In this document: piece after piece, positions 50,795-60,814 of the stretch
How positions within the stretch are numbered: position 1 is the first letter of the stretch
Layout: the number at the start of each line of letters is the position of its first letter
Source: Acestrorhynchus altus
Taxonomy: Eukaryota; Chordata; Actinopteri; Characiformes; Acestrorhynchidae
Length of the DNA stretch: 64,000 nucleotides
Assembly (NCBI GenBank): GCA_034509495.1
Contig: CM067507.1
Coordinates: 18,970,602-19,034,601 of the forward strand
Direction: 5' to 3'
Program-made: the position numbers and the translations under genes
Notes under the pieces: generated by a model
Seen by the model: the letters and a program-made list of their open reading frames with translations, nothing else
Databases searched by the model: none
What the model was told of the DNA's origin: nothing

Positions 50795-53700
50795 GACACA
50801 GGACTCCAAAGCAGAGCCTGTGAGATTCCCATCAGAGCCAAACAGATTGCAACGTGCAACACATTACTCTCAAGGAGGAGCAGTTCATGAACCACGGAGC
50901 ATGGAGCACCAGATCAAATGCAGTTGTTGGCTGCATATTCCCCCATTACGCTCTCCAGGCATGTGTAAATAAAATGTTATCACATGCGTGTTCACTCCTT
51001 GCGGGTTTCTGGAGATCAAACTCTATTTGTTTCCACTGATATCCCACAGATGCGCTGGAGTTAGCGAACCACACTTTAGCGAAGGCTTCCCCAGACACAA
51101 GCTCATCTCTCTTTCTCTTGCTCTCTCATCCCTGGCCCTTCATCCCGCACACTTGGCTGTGCTGGGTTGTTTTTGGGAGAGCCCCTCCACACCACAGTGT
51201 TTATTTACAGAGGGAGAGGCAAAGAGGGGTTTGAGTGTTCTCTTGGAGTCACTAAACATAATCTGTCATGCACACGCACCGGCCTTCTCGTGAAGCTGCA
51301 CAAACACTGACACACTTCAGACTCTCAGGCTCTCCTCACATACGCACGCAGACCGTAAACAGCTGCAAAGTGCATTTTTGCATTCATATACTAAGCAATG
51401 AATGCAGGTAATACCTTTTAACATTGCTAACTAATGTGTACTGATTTAAAAATGTGTAGTCCTGCCTGGTTTATGACCATAGGTTTCACAAGCACAATAA
51501 ACCACATGACAGCACTGACAAGAAAATGAGGGGACAATGAACCCTGTGATTCCTTAAATACAGTTATTAACACTTCCCATAAAGATTTACAAGAATTTTC
51601 ATGTCCATACTGGCACTTTGTTGCTTTAGGTTTCCAACAAATCCTAATTGAGACCTAGTGTAGAGTTTGATCCTTGCAAATAGGTCAGCATATATTGTTT
51701 GCTAAAGTGAGAATCTGTAAGTTTGGAGATTGGGGGATCTAGAGACCCCTCTGGTGAGAATGTGTAATTGCACTATGCATGTCGAAGACTACTTTTAATG
51801 TGAGTTGTAAAATGTAAAATGAAATATAAACTTTGTAAAATGAGTCTGTAGTATCCAGAGGTCAAAATGTCTTCAGACTTATAGCTACTGTTTGCCAGTC
51901 TGATATCTATATTGTAGTTCTTGTATTGCCATTTTGTTCCTCAGTGCTATTAGCAGCACTACAGTTGATCAGCAAAAATTGCATGTGAAATAAGCATGTA
52001 AAGAGATGTGACTTGGCCACAACAACTCCTGCAAAAACCTAACAGACCAGTTTCCTAATTCATGTATTAGACTTTCCAGGGATGGTTGCACCAGCACAAT
52101 ATACCGTTTTTATATACCGCATTTCATTATTTACTTCCTTCAACACTCAGGATACTACTGCTTTTAATTTAAATTAATAGCATTACATTAATACCACATT
52201 AATCAGCATCATGATATTCAAAATTAATATAAGAGAATGCTGCAATTTGCAAATATGGTCTCTCTTACAATATAAGCATTCTGGCTAATCTCAGACTTTC
52301 TGTGGATTTAATCGTGTTATCAAATATATGAAATTCAACAAATAAACTGTAACTATGCAGTACAATATAGCAAAGTGTGTTCTCTGTAGAGGATGTGTGC
52401 TTACTTACATTCGCTTAGAACAAATTGTGTAACTTCACAAGGAATATCCAAACATTTGCATATGTATACTAATCAGCAATAACATTTGCACCATCTGCCA
52501 AATATCAGACATCTTACCCTGGCCAAACTTATTTCTGAGAGTCCTGTTTGGAGGTTGGGAGGTGGTTGTGGAAGTGCCCTGTATTTATGACTAGGACTGG
52601 GTGCCACAATCTATAAGTGCAAAGGGTGGGGTGGTTTGGTGGGGGACATTTCTATGGTATGTGGCACCAAGACATCGGCAAGTCCTGTAAGTTGTGTAGT
52701 ACAGCCCCAATGGATTGCATCATTAAGCCTTGGGTGCCTCTGACCTTGTCTCTAGTATACCAGTTGTCCTTTCTTGGACCAATTTGGTCCTGACCATTCA
52801 CTTGCTGCCTAATTTATCTCACCCCTTTAAAGAATCGCAAGGAACATCATTAATAGAGCAGTTTAGATTAAAGGGGCAGCCATGGCCTAAAGGTAAAAAG
52901 AGCAGGATTAGGGCTGGAAAGTGACCGGTTCAATCCCTTGGATTTGCAGGATGCTGGTGTGGGGAAAATGAAGGAAGAGCATTCCTCCTTTTTGTTGTTT
53001 TTTTTATTTATTTCACCTCTTTTTCTCCCAGTTTGATAGTGTTAACCCAACTCATGAGGACTCCCCCTATCCCTTGCAATGCTCCTGACGAGGGTGCATT
53101 GTTCTGGCACATGTGAAGTGAGCCGCCTTTTTTCAAAGAGCCACTAATGCAGCATGACTGGGCAGCCAACACATTCTGAGGAAAGTGCCAGATCCCAAGC
53201 TCTGATACATCAGCAAGCAGATGCCTGTGCCAGCCAGCATCACAGTGGGAGACATTGGGAGAGAGAGCGCCATCCTCCAACACAGAGAGAACATGGCCTA
53301 TTGTGCTCTCTTGGGTCTCTGGCTGTTGAAGGCAAAGTGGGACAACCAGCAAACTTGTGATCCTTGGGCCATAGCACCAGTGCAGAGGCACTCAGAGCCC
53401 AGGAATTGGCACATTTGCAGTCTTTCTCTGCAAACTTTGAATTCCTTTAAAATATTTATCAGAAAATTTCACAATGTTTCTTTTTCCCCCAATGTTATTC
53501 TATCCCAGAATGAAAGGAGAAAAGATTAGTTATAGCATTCAAATTTTCCACTAAAGCAGGGCCTTGCTTTGGGCCACTCTGACTATGAATGGTACATATG
53601 CTACACCTGTCTATGAGTAAATTCAGGCTATGCAGTTTGCCCCTCTGTAGAACTACCATTTAACAATGAAATGGATGAGTATCAATATACAATTAACAAT

Positions 53701-56700
53701 GTTATGGCACATTTGCTGAAATATGAAAACTACTGGAACAACCTGTGGTATAAAATGAATAAGCTAACTTCATAATAAAAAGGAAAGGATTCTTGACAAA
53801 CATTTGGAGATTCTTTTATTAGAATCTGTGGAGGAAACTTCAAGGAACCTTCAATGAAAGGGAAAGAGTTTATTGAGGGTTCCTTGATGCAACTAAAGAG
53901 GTTTCTCTATACTTTCAAACTGAAGAACTTACAAAACTTCTTCAAGGATTCTATACATTTTATATTATACAATACTAAGATATGGTTGTGATTCTATAAA
54001 TTATCCAAAATATCATCTTACCAAGATGTCTAAAGGAACATTAAGGTCTTTACCTCAATGGAAGTGCATTAATAAAATGTGTTTTACATTGCATTAGAAC
54101 TAACTTAAGTTCATTTCTTCTGAATCCACTGCTTCACACTGGACATGGTTCTCAGTACAAATCATCTAATAAAACTGAATTTAACATGCAGAGAAGGGGA
54201 AGTGCAATTCAAAACACCAGTGAGCAAAATCTGATTCCTCCATATGGTTTCTATTTACCTGAGTTTATAATTACACCCCATGTTTAGTTTTTATTATGCT
54301 AATTGCTGACCTTATAAAACTCATCAAAATGCTTTTGATAACGATTCAAATTGTAGTAATTCAACAATTTGACTACTACTTAGCACAACCACAAAAATGT
54401 CAGCCTTTTGTGCTCACTAAGTGGTTCAAGTATGTTTTCGCAATTAAAAGGAAGTCCTCTTGAGAGCACATAATGCATTCAAGAACCTACTTTCACGTTA
54501 CCAAAATAAGTTGAAAACTTAAATGATAATTTACTTTGCTGAAAGGGCAAATACCCAAATAAAGAAATATAATGGCTTCTTAACAGTGCATGTAACAGCA
54601 AACCATTCTTGCTCAAACACACAACTCCCATAAAAATGACTACAACTTAAAAAAATTCAGAGACCAGGTACGTGCACAGAGTAAATTTTGTGTTCATCTG
54701 TTCACAGCCACAAGGGAGCTCTATATTTTGATGCAAGACACATAAATGTGGACAAAGCTGAGGCATGCTAGCATTTAAGTTGGTATATACACAGAAATAA
54801 TTAAAAAAAAAAACCTCCCACCAAATTAATGCTACATAACATATATTGTATGTAGCACAGGTATATTTTATGTACACGGGTGCATCTATGGCTATTTTAT
54901 GGGACAAAATACTTCACATATATATAGTGCCTTGCGAAAGTATTCACCCCCTTGGCTTTTAACCTATTTTGTTAAAAACCTTTGAATCTGAATATATGTA
55001 TATTCATGTGTCACATGATCTGTCAGAATATACACACTGTTTCTGAAAGGCCCCAGAGGCTGAAGCAAGAGGCATCACTAACCAATCAACACCATGAAGA
55101 CCTAGAATATCTCCAAATGAGTCAGGGACAAAGTTGTCAGGGTTATAAAAAAATATCCAAACCTCTGATGATCCCTCAGAGCACCAGCAAACCTGAGAGG
55201 GTTGCCAATGAAAACTCTCAGACCGGGCAAGGAGGGCATTGATCAGAGAGGCAACCAAAAGAAACCCTGAGAGAGCTGCAGAGTTCCAAAGCAGAGACTG
55301 AAGTATCTGTCCATATGACCACAATAAGCCATGCAATCCATAGAGCTGGGCTTTATGGAAGAATGGCCATAGAAAATGCCTTTACTTATAGTCAAAAATA
55401 GGAAGTTTGCCAAAATGCATGTGAGGAATTCCCCTAATGTATGGAGGAAGGTGCTCTGGTCTGTTGAGACCAAAATTTAACTTTTCAGCCAGCAAGGAAA
55501 ATGCTTTGTCTGGTGGAAAACCAACACATCTCATCACCCCAAGAACACCATCTGAATGAAACATGGTGGTGGCAGCATCTTGCTGTGGGGATGTTTTTCA
55601 GCAGCAGGGACTGGGAAACTGGTCTGAGTCAAGGGGAAGATGGATGGTGCTAAATACATTGATATACCTGTTTCAGTCTGTCAGTATTTTGAGCCAGGGA
55701 TGGAGGTTAACCTTCAAACAGGACAATGATTGAAAGCATACTGCTAAAGCAATACTCTAGTGGTTTAAAGGGAAACATGTAAATGTGTTGGAATGGCCTA
55801 GTCAAAGCCCAGACCTTAATCTAGTTCAGAATCTGTGGACAGACTTGAAGATTGCTGTTCACCGGCAGAAACCATCTAACTTAAAGGAGATGGAGCAGTT
55901 TTGCCTTGGTCAAAAATCCCAGTGGCAAGATATAGCAAGCTCATGGCAAGCTCATTGGAGCTGTAATTACCTCAGAAGCACAAAAGATTTGGCTCCACAA
56001 AATACTGACTATTATTGAATAGTTCTGCACACTAATGTTTGCTGTATTTGTTGTTTGCTTCACAATAAAAAAGATCTAATGTTTAAAGTTGTAGTACATT
56101 TTGTATATGAAATGATGCAAACCCTCAAATAATACATTTCAATTCCAGATTGTAAAGTAGCAAAACATGAAAAATACCAAGGCACTGTGAGTGTAGAGCT
56201 ATGACCCACTAAGTGTATTCAAAAGTGCTGAAACAGCAGAACAGTGACAGAACAGCGACTGGGTGCCTCAAAAGATGAAAACAGTTCAGGGGGGTATTAA
56301 TTATTATATTTTCATTTTTGATTCTAAAGTCAAAATTCAGCCAGTATTTCTATATTTTATGTTTTAAGAGGTCTTAATTGTCTGTTACAATTGATTTGTT
56401 ACTATTATACTAAATTAAATGGTTTAGAGGTGGACAATGTGACATTTTATTGCATCTTGATCAATTTTATTATTGTGATGAACAACAACCAGTTTTTCAT
56501 GTTATGGAACAATGGCATAGCTGAGCAAAATAAAATAAAAACCTGATAATGGTTAAATTTCAATACACTGTTTGTAAAACTGGGCAACATGATATTTATT
56601 GATATTCTGATAAATTACAGTGCATCTGGAAATTCATAGTGCTTCACTTTTTGCATATTTTGTTATGGTAAAACAAAATTCTACTTATTCTAAAAGGGAA

Positions 56701-57657
56701 TAAATTAATCTTTAAATCTTTCCATCATTTATCCTAAATTCTACACACACTACCCTCCAATAACAATTTCAGAAAGGTTTGTTTGAAATCTTTGAAAATT
56801 TATAAAAAAAAAATAAAACACAAAAAATAACATGCACGTAAGTATTCACAGTAGTTCTCAATATTTTGTTGAGGCACCTTTGGCAGCAATTACAGCCTGA
56901 AGTCATTTTAAGTATTTTGAGAAGTATTTCAAGTATTTTTAGGTGTTTTTGAGAAGTATCCCCTATTCTTCTTTACAGAACCTCTCAAGCGTCCTCAGAC
57001 TGGATGACGAGCATTGGTGCACAACCATTTTTGATGTATCCAGAGATGTTTAATCAGGTTCAAGTCTGGGCTCTGGCTGGGCCACGCAAGGACACTCCCA
57101 AACTTGTTCCTTTGTTATTTTGGCTTTGTGCTTAGGGTCGTTGTCCTACTGGAAGAAAAAACCTTTGTCCCATCTAAGGTCCAGAGTGTTCTGGAGCAGG
57201 TTATTATCAAGGATGTCTCTGTACATCACTGCAGTCATCTTTCCCTCATCCCTGACTAATCTTCCAGTTTCTGCTGCTGAAAAACATAACCATAGCATCC
57301 ATACTTCACTGTTGGAATGATATTGGCTAGGTGATGGACAGTGCCTGGTTTCATCCAGACATAACACTGAGTCCAAAAAGTTAAATGTTTTTGGTTTTCC
57401 AGGTCTGAGGATTTTTTAGATGCCTTTGGGCAAACTCCAGACGAGTTGTCGTTCCTTTTACTGAGGAGTGTCTTTCGTTTAGCCACTCAATCATACAGGC
57501 CTGACTGGTGGAGTGCTGCAGAAATGGTTGTCCTTTGTAAGGTTCTCCTGCCTCCACAGAGCAACACTGGAGCTCTGTCAGAGTGACCATTGAGTTCTTG
57601 GTCATTCAATGCAGTACCAATTTTCTCTGAGGTCTACAGACAATTCTTTAGACATCA

Positions 57658-57704
<47 letters not shown>

Positions 57705-60287
57705 TTCAAACAAACCTTTCTCCCTTTGTCATCGTGAGTTCTTGTGTGTACAATTTTGATGGAAAAAATGAACCCATTTTATGAGGCTTTAACATAAAAA
57801 AATGTGCGAAAATTGAAGTGCTGTGAAAACTTTCTGGATGCACTATACATCACATTACTCATCATGCTTTTATTTCTATCTATAAATTTGTGACATCCAC
57901 AGCATATTTCACTATACACCCCCCACTATAGTAAAACCACTTTTGCACACAACCGAATTTATGAACAGTTTCTCACTATTAGAGCAAAGTCCAATCCCTA
58001 CCCGAAATTAAGATTCTGTTTGGCTCCGACTCTGATTTGTCAGTTATCCAACCTGATATTGATGCATGTACATGTAGACCAATAACAGTGATGAAAAGGA
58101 GGGACTATATACAATACAATATATTTAATCCTATGAAATCCCAGAATTTACATATATTATTACTTATATATATATACTGGAAATAGTTTTTGATAGTATA
58201 TTTAGAATGGGACAGAACTGGTTTATCAGAAACTTAAATGTGTGACATACTGTGTAATGTAATATTACATTTATTGATCACACCTAAATGTGGTCAATAA
58301 GGAATAATAAGGAATTTTCCCAATGTTTCAATGCTGCATTAAAACAAATTCTGGTCTTAATCTGTGCCATATCAAAATATGTATCACTATCGTATATTTT
58401 TGGTGGGTGGGTTGGGCATGTGGCAGAGAGGACTACTGGGCAGAGGGGAAGGGTGTGAAGGGAGAGAGGGGTGTAGGGTAAGGAAAGCCTCTCCGGTGAC
58501 TAGTGCTCCACACCCCAGCAACAGTGTGTCTCTCCTGCTGGAATTTTCCATGGAGCATGTGGCATAGTGGAGCACAGTGCATACAGCGTATATGCATGCT
58601 GCTGCACTCCAGCTTAAATAGTGTTATAATGTGGGCCCTGCCAGCTCTCCGTCTGTGGCTGAACCCCACTCTCCCTCCCTTTTTCCCTCCCTCTCTTTCT
58701 CTTTCTCTCTCTGTCTCTCGCTCTCTCTTTAACTGTCACTCCTTGCATTTTTGTGTGGCTTCCAGTGCCATTGTGCCCTGCAGTGATGCCTGTGAAGACT
58801 TCCTGGCGCCCAACCAAATAAGGCTGATACCCTCTGCATTTATGTCTGTGTGTCTGAGCAAGTGAGCTGGCAAACACTTATTCCACACGTGGGAGACCAG
58901 ACACAGACACTTGTTCACAACAGATGAGGACAAAACTACACTTCTCTATAAGGGAGATAATGTTCCTGATCCCTTCTTCCACAATCAGCCAACTCGTAGT
59001 TGTAGATGAATAAGGTTGAATCCTAAAATAATCCAGCTCTTTTCTCCATGTGTTGACACAGTATTATTTATACCCCATAAACGCCTTCCAGGCTCAAGGT
59101 TGGCACTGAGCCAAATCTATTCATATTTAGGGTATTTACACAACGGGCAGGGCCAAGGATAATATTTAATGCAAAATACACCTCAGGGCATATAAATATC
59201 TCCTAATTTATTTTCCCTTCATGCCATGTACTCACATTTGATCTGTGAGGAGGAAAACAATTTCAGAAATTAATGGCACAATAAGGGCATTCAATATTAT
59301 TATTATTATGCTTACACAGTCCTGACTTTGAAAACAAGAGCGTGCACAGTAGGCCTGTGTAGGTACACAGTGGCTTATTATTCCAGCAGATGGGGGTGGT
59401 GGTGGTAGTGGTGGTGGAGGTGAGGGTGGTGTGGTGGACGGGGTCTAATAAAAAAAAGTAGGTCTGACTTACTGAAACATTGTGGAAATGGCCTGCGTAA
59501 AAGTATTGGTTAATTCAACCCATGGAAGTGATCTCTCGCACTGGCCAATAGTACAATCAGGTTAGAAAACTTTGTTGTCTTTCAGCCAAAATATAGATGT
59601 GCAAGCTTGTCAGCCAAGACAGTGCATGCATGGCTGGGGCGAACACGGAGAGCTTACGCAGACATTAGGTTAGTGCGCTCTCCGGCACGCGCACCTTCAA
59701 ATAATCCCTGGGTGTCCGCGCGCCCTTCGAGGCCTCGCACCATCTGAAGCGAGTGTGCGCTCTTATTGCAATCAAATCCCTGTAACATCATCTTCAGAGC
59801 TTGTTTATGGCCACTAGAGCCATACATTCATCCATTAGGATGCGAGGGGACTATGTACAAGTGCGCGCGCGCGCCATAAACAATGAACAGACACAGCAAT
59901 CATGCATTTCCAAGCACGCGCGTCTGAGGGAAGGCACTTACTCTCTGTAGGGTACAAGGGGTACATGTCGATCTTGTGCACCTCCTTGGCGTAGTACTCC
60001 TCCTCGCTGCGCTGGCGCTCGCACGTGGCGGCGCGCTCGTTCGCCTTCTCCTGCAGCAGGTCGCGCGTGCTGTTGTAGATGGCGATGATGTCCCGGGATA
60101 CGTCCTCGGGCTCGGGGTACTCCTCGGGCGGGCTGGTCAACTTGAGCTTGCTGAGGATCTGCCCGCGGATGGCCTCGATGCGCTTCTTCATGAACTGCTC
60201 CATGTCCAGGGTGCTGCACGTGGAAAGGCCGCGCGCTGCGGGCGCCAGCTCGAGCGCGAGCAGCAGGGTGAGCACGTACACGTTCAT
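33729..60287 (-). CDS. tgfb2: Transforming growth factor beta-2 precursor, seven coding exons
   Basis: Secreted TGF-beta family cytokine. The precursor dimerises, furin separates propeptide from ligand, and the latent complex later releases mature TGF-beta2 to signal through TbetaRII/TbetaRI to Smad2/3. Joining 60287-59942, 40292-40129, 37800-37668, 35479-35369, 34844-34679, 34560-34407 and 33887-33729 gives an open 1233-nt frame of 410 codons plus TAG; human TGFB2 has 414. Visible parts are a hydrophobic signal peptide (about 1-20), Cys24 for latent-binding-protein linkage, N-glycosylation sequons at N72, N140 and N241, propeptide cysteines 226/228/229, RQKR at 295-298, and a 112-residue mature domain with nine cysteines. 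No RGD is present, as is typical of TGF-beta2. Mature K25, I92 and K94 are the TGF-beta2-type residues linked to weak direct TbetaRII binding. The gene identity is secure. Confidence 0.97.
33888..34406 (-). other. tgfb2 intron 6
   Basis: 519 bp, GT-AG (gtgaga to ctctcag). Mostly AT-rich sequence with no ORF of interest and no recognised transposon. Confidence 0.9.
34407..34560 (-). CDS. tgfb2: tgfb2 coding exon 6 (mature ligand, central part)
   Basis: This 154-nt exon completes Arg307 and encodes residues 308-358, from NVQDNCCLRSLYIDFKRDLG through [20 protein letters not shown] to DTQHSK. Mature Cys15, 16, 44 and 48 are present. The acceptor is attccacag and the donor is gtgaga. Intron 5 between this exon and exon 5 is only 118 bp. 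Confidence 0.97.
34679..34844 (-). CDS. tgfb2: tgfb2 coding exon 5 (end of propeptide, furin site, start of mature ligand)
   Basis: This 166-nt exon encodes residues 253-306 plus two bases of Arg307. It begins IDDSFIHTEDLKVKKRRHSG, a variable linker, then HLLLMLLPSYRLESQ, the RQKR furin site (295-298) and the mature start ALDAAFCS. The acceptor is ttgacag and the donor is the weaker gtcagc. The start of the mature chain reads AAFCSRN where other TGF-beta2 proteins I recall read AAYCFRN. Confidence 0.95.
34845..35368 (-). other. tgfb2 intron 4
   Basis: 524 bp, GT-AG (gtgggt to ttgacag). AT-rich; no repeat or gene recognised. Confidence 0.9.
35369..35479 (-). CDS. tgfb2: tgfb2 coding exon 4 (propeptide, inter-chain cysteine cluster)
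   Basis: This 111-nt exon completes Glu215 and encodes 216-251 plus the first base of Gly252. It contains GFKISLHCPCCTFVPSNNY, the propeptide cysteine cluster (226, 228, 229), then the N241 sequon and KSEELEARFAG. The acceptor is a run of C ending in cag and the donor is gtgggt. No RGD integrin motif occurs here, which separates TGF-beta2 from TGF-beta1 and TGF-beta3. Confidence 0.96.
35696..35881. mobile_element. hAT-like non-autonomous palindromic element
   Basis: It starts agcagtggtccccaaccctg and ends with the near-inverse ccacaaccagggtgttgg. It carries the inner inverted motif pair of fish hAT-type MITEs (tttgcctgctctcagcacac against gtgtcaaagcagggaaaaca). No coding capacity. A related fragment lies at about 10140-10270. 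Confidence 0.6.
35885..36380 (+). repeat. Unclassified dispersed repeat, copy A (split by MITE)
   Basis: Blocks ataggagacagtcacacatg, attgatcatccagagtgttt and tcagtattatcccttct recur in the same order at 61380-61790. The first block also occurs inverted at about 4225-4255. There is no coding capacity and I could not define termini. Confidence 0.55.
36029..36194. mobile_element. 166-bp MITE with terminal inverted repeats and TA flanks
   Basis: The left end CCGTAATTTCCAGACTATAA mirrors the right end TTATAGTCTGGAAAATACGG, and both sides are flanked by TA. An internal copy of the same motif (gcggcttatagtccggtgtg) lies near the right end. The family is common in fish and frog genomes; I do not assign it to a superfamily beyond the TA target site. 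It sits inside another repeat. Confidence 0.8.
37668..37800 (-). CDS. tgfb2: tgfb2 coding exon 3 (propeptide arm domain)
   Basis: This 133-nt exon encodes residues 171-214 plus the first base of Glu215. The conserved core is SPTQRYIDSKVV followed by EGEWLSFDVTEAVSEWL. The acceptor is ttgttag and the donor is GTAAAG. The first residues (VLANKAFS) differ from the mammalian ILKSKDLTS sequence, a normally variable stretch. Confidence 0.96.
37801..40128 (-). other. tgfb2 intron 2
   Basis: 2328 bp, donor GTGACC, acceptor ttgttag. Contains C-rich and CA-rich sequence near 38010-38040 and AT-rich sequence elsewhere. The segment 38040-38260 is unique-looking and not repeat-like. No gene recognised inside. 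Confidence 0.9.
40129..40292 (-). CDS. tgfb2: tgfb2 coding exon 2 (propeptide)
   Basis: This 164-nt exon runs from a ttgcag acceptor to a GTGACC donor. It completes codon 116 (Asn) and encodes residues 117-170, including FDVSSMEKNASNLVKAELR, LQNPKARVPEQRIELYQ and the N140 glycosylation sequon. The segment is strongly conserved in TGF-beta2 propeptides. Exon length and phase fit the known TGFB2 gene structure. Confidence 0.97.
43037..43550. mobile_element. Degenerate Tc1-like element without coding capacity
   Basis: The left end (ccgtactatccataagtc) and the inverted right end (cagtgctgtgccaaagac) match imperfectly, resembling the teleost Tc1-type end with CAGTACTGTGCAAAAGTC. The interior holds an A22 run at about 43304-43325 and no transposase frame. 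Confidence 0.5.
45095..45330 (-). mobile_element. tRNA-derived SINE
   Basis: On the minus strand it starts cacggcctggtggttaggga (A-box-like), followed by a B-box-like ctgattcagttgcc and the body caggacatgactgaagtgcc, ctccaggcacgtgtgctcac and cactgtgtggatgggtaa. Related copies lie at 20809-20950 and about 16530-16712. Confidence 0.65.
46010..46650 (+). repeat. Possible LTR-retroelement fragment
   Basis: Tttggttttgtctttgccca and gattggtaaccctgcccctt match sequence at about 1055-1130. After an (AT) tract it continues to tcattaaaaccggggactca (a poly(A)-signal-like attaaa) and a GC-rich stretch near 46300-46640, resembling an LTR followed by internal leader. No gag or pol frame remains. Confidence 0.3.
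46113..46160. repeat. (AT)24 microsatellite
   Basis: Uninterrupted, preceded by a short GT run. Confidence 0.95.
47279..47363. repeat. (AC)42 microsatellite in intron 1
   Basis: The longest uninterrupted CA tract in the window. Confidence 0.95.
48587..48629. repeat. (GA)n microsatellite in intron 1
   Basis: Nearly perfect; reads as polypyrimidine in the tgfb2 pre-mRNA. Confidence 0.95.
48849..48907. repeat. (GA)n microsatellite in intron 1
   Basis: Uninterrupted, preceded by gaaagaaaga. Confidence 0.95.
49172..49251. repeat. (AC)40 microsatellite in intron 1
   Basis: Uninterrupted. Confidence 0.95.
50030..50650. repeat. Polypurine block: (GA)n and (GAAA)n arrays
   Basis: (GA)n at 50030-50076, (GAAA)n at about 50127-50160 and 50424-50500, and purine-rich linkers throughout. 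The complementary strand gives long Ser/Phe/Leu-rich false frames (up to 260 codons). Confidence 0.9.
50749..50792. repeat. (CA)n microsatellite in intron 1
   Basis: Uninterrupted. Confidence 0.95.
52871..52985 (+). mobile_element. tRNA-derived SINE head
   Basis: Ggggcagccatggcctaaag resembles a tRNA A box region and gaccggttcaatccctt a B box. The remainder is short and runs into T-rich sequence. Confidence 0.5.
53030..53400 (+). repeat. Dispersed fish repeat (cagatcccaagctctgatac family)
   Basis: It contains blocks I recognise from other teleost genomes: ctcctgacgagggtgc, agtgagccgccttttttcaa, agatcccaagctctgataca tcagcaagcagatgcc and agagagcgccatcctcc. No coding frame; class not assigned. 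Confidence 0.45.
54925..56187 (+). mobile_element. Tc1/mariner element, decayed, transposase on plus strand
   Basis: The left end TAGTGCCTTGCGAAAGTATT and the right end ccaaggcactg are the inverted ends of a known teleost Tc1 family. A broken transposase remains. The longest piece (55785-56018) reads WPSQSPDLNLVQNLWTDLK, the C-terminal catalytic region, with the usual NPIE changed to NLVQ, so the third catalytic acidic residue is lost. Frameshifts disrupt everything upstream. Confidence 0.8.
56618..57845 (-). mobile_element. Tc1/mariner element, decayed, transposase on minus strand
   Basis: Ends CAGTGCATCTGGAAA and ttctggatgcact are inverted repeats. Minus-strand relics include MTKNSMVTLTELQCCSVEAG, RHLKNPQTW and an out-of-frame remnant of the central catalytic region. 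A (TA)19 tract at 57661-57699 has expanded inside. It is the same family as 61845-63106 but in the opposite orientation. Confidence 0.8.
59942..60287 (-). CDS. tgfb2: tgfb2 coding exon 1: signal peptide and start of latency-associated peptide
   Basis: The exon encodes residues 1-115 plus the first base of codon 116. The start ATG (complement of 60285-60287) precedes MNVYVLTLLLALELAPAARG, a good signal peptide. It is followed by LSTCSTLDMEQF, matching the conserved start of the TGF-beta2 propeptide with Cys24, then the straitjacket helix and the NST sequon at 72-74. The exon ends GAGA and is followed by a consensus donor, gtaagt. An overlapping open frame in another register (59938-60378, arginine-rich) is a by-product of high GC content. 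GC is much higher here than anywhere else in the window, consistent with a CpG-island promoter and first exon. Confidence 0.96.
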
Positions 60288-60402
60288 GGTGGGGTTGGGG
60301 GTCCGAACACGTCTCTCTGCCTCGCTCCCTTTCCCCGTGCCCAGCGCGCACCAGCCTAGACGCTTTCCAACAGCGCACGAACGAGGCTCGCGGAAGGTCG
60401 CG

Positions 60403-60453
60403 TTACAGAAGGCTGGATCCGCGCGCCGCGAACACGCGAGAGGACGGACGCAT
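60403..60453 (-). CDS. Possible upstream ORF in the tgfb2 leader (16 codons)
   Basis: An ATG at 60453-60451 opens a frame of 16 codons ending at TAA (60405-60403), about 115 nt before the tgfb2 start codon. It is the upstream ATG nearest the main start. A role in limiting translation is plausible because mammalian TGFB2 leaders are long and translationally restrictive, but nothing here proves the peptide is made. Confidence 0.3.
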   Translation of the reverse strand: MRPSSRVFAARGSSLL

Positions 60454-60731
60454 CGCGCGCGACGGTTTGCCGGGCTTCAGAGGCGCTTCTGCGGGCGGTC
60501 GAGGCGTCGGAACCGTTCAGCAGCTTTCCCTGCGGTCCGGTGCGCGCGCGGAGGCTGCAAGGGCAGACAGTGATGGTGAGGATGAAGAAACCCGCAGCTC
60601 TGGAGATCTACAGGCATCAGCCCACTCCATTCAGCGCGCACTCACGATCACAGTCCCGCTCGTGGCCATCAACCCAAAGTCACGCGCCGCCGCCGGGCAT
60701 CGCGCGCTCACACACTGGTTAGGCACATAAA

Positions 60732-60733
<2 letters not shown>

Positions 60734-60812
<79 letters not shown>
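60734..60812. repeat. Compound (CT)27(CA)12 microsatellite in the tgfb2 leader
   Basis: Plus strand CT to 60788 then CA to 60812. In the predicted tgfb2 mRNA this reads (GU)n followed by (GA)n, about 450 nt before the start codon. Confidence 0.95.

Positions 60813-60814
<2 letters not shown>

Larger units (their letters stand above)
40293..59941 (-). other. tgfb2 intron 1
   Basis: 19.6 kb, consensus donor gtaagt and acceptor tcttgcag. Contents: a degenerate TIR element (about 43037-43550), SINEs (45095-45330, 52871-52985), an LTR-like fragment (about 46010-46650), a block of CA and GA microsatellites (47.3-50.8 kb), a dispersed repeat (53030-53400), two Tc1 relics (54925-56187, 56618-57845) and a unique AT-rich block near 59 kb. 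Stretches at 40.3-43.0, 43.6-45.1 and 50.8-52.8 kb show no gene or clear repeat. Confidence 0.92.

Noticed and set aside
50027..50809. 260-codon minus-strand frame rich in Ser, Phe and Leu
   Set aside because: It is the complement of GA and GAAA arrays lacking stops by composition; it includes a Val-Cys run from the CA tract and has no domain.
59938..60378. 146-codon arginine-rich frame overlapping tgfb2 exon 1
   Set aside because: It is out of frame with tgfb2, starts at a non-ATG codon, and is explained by high GC content.
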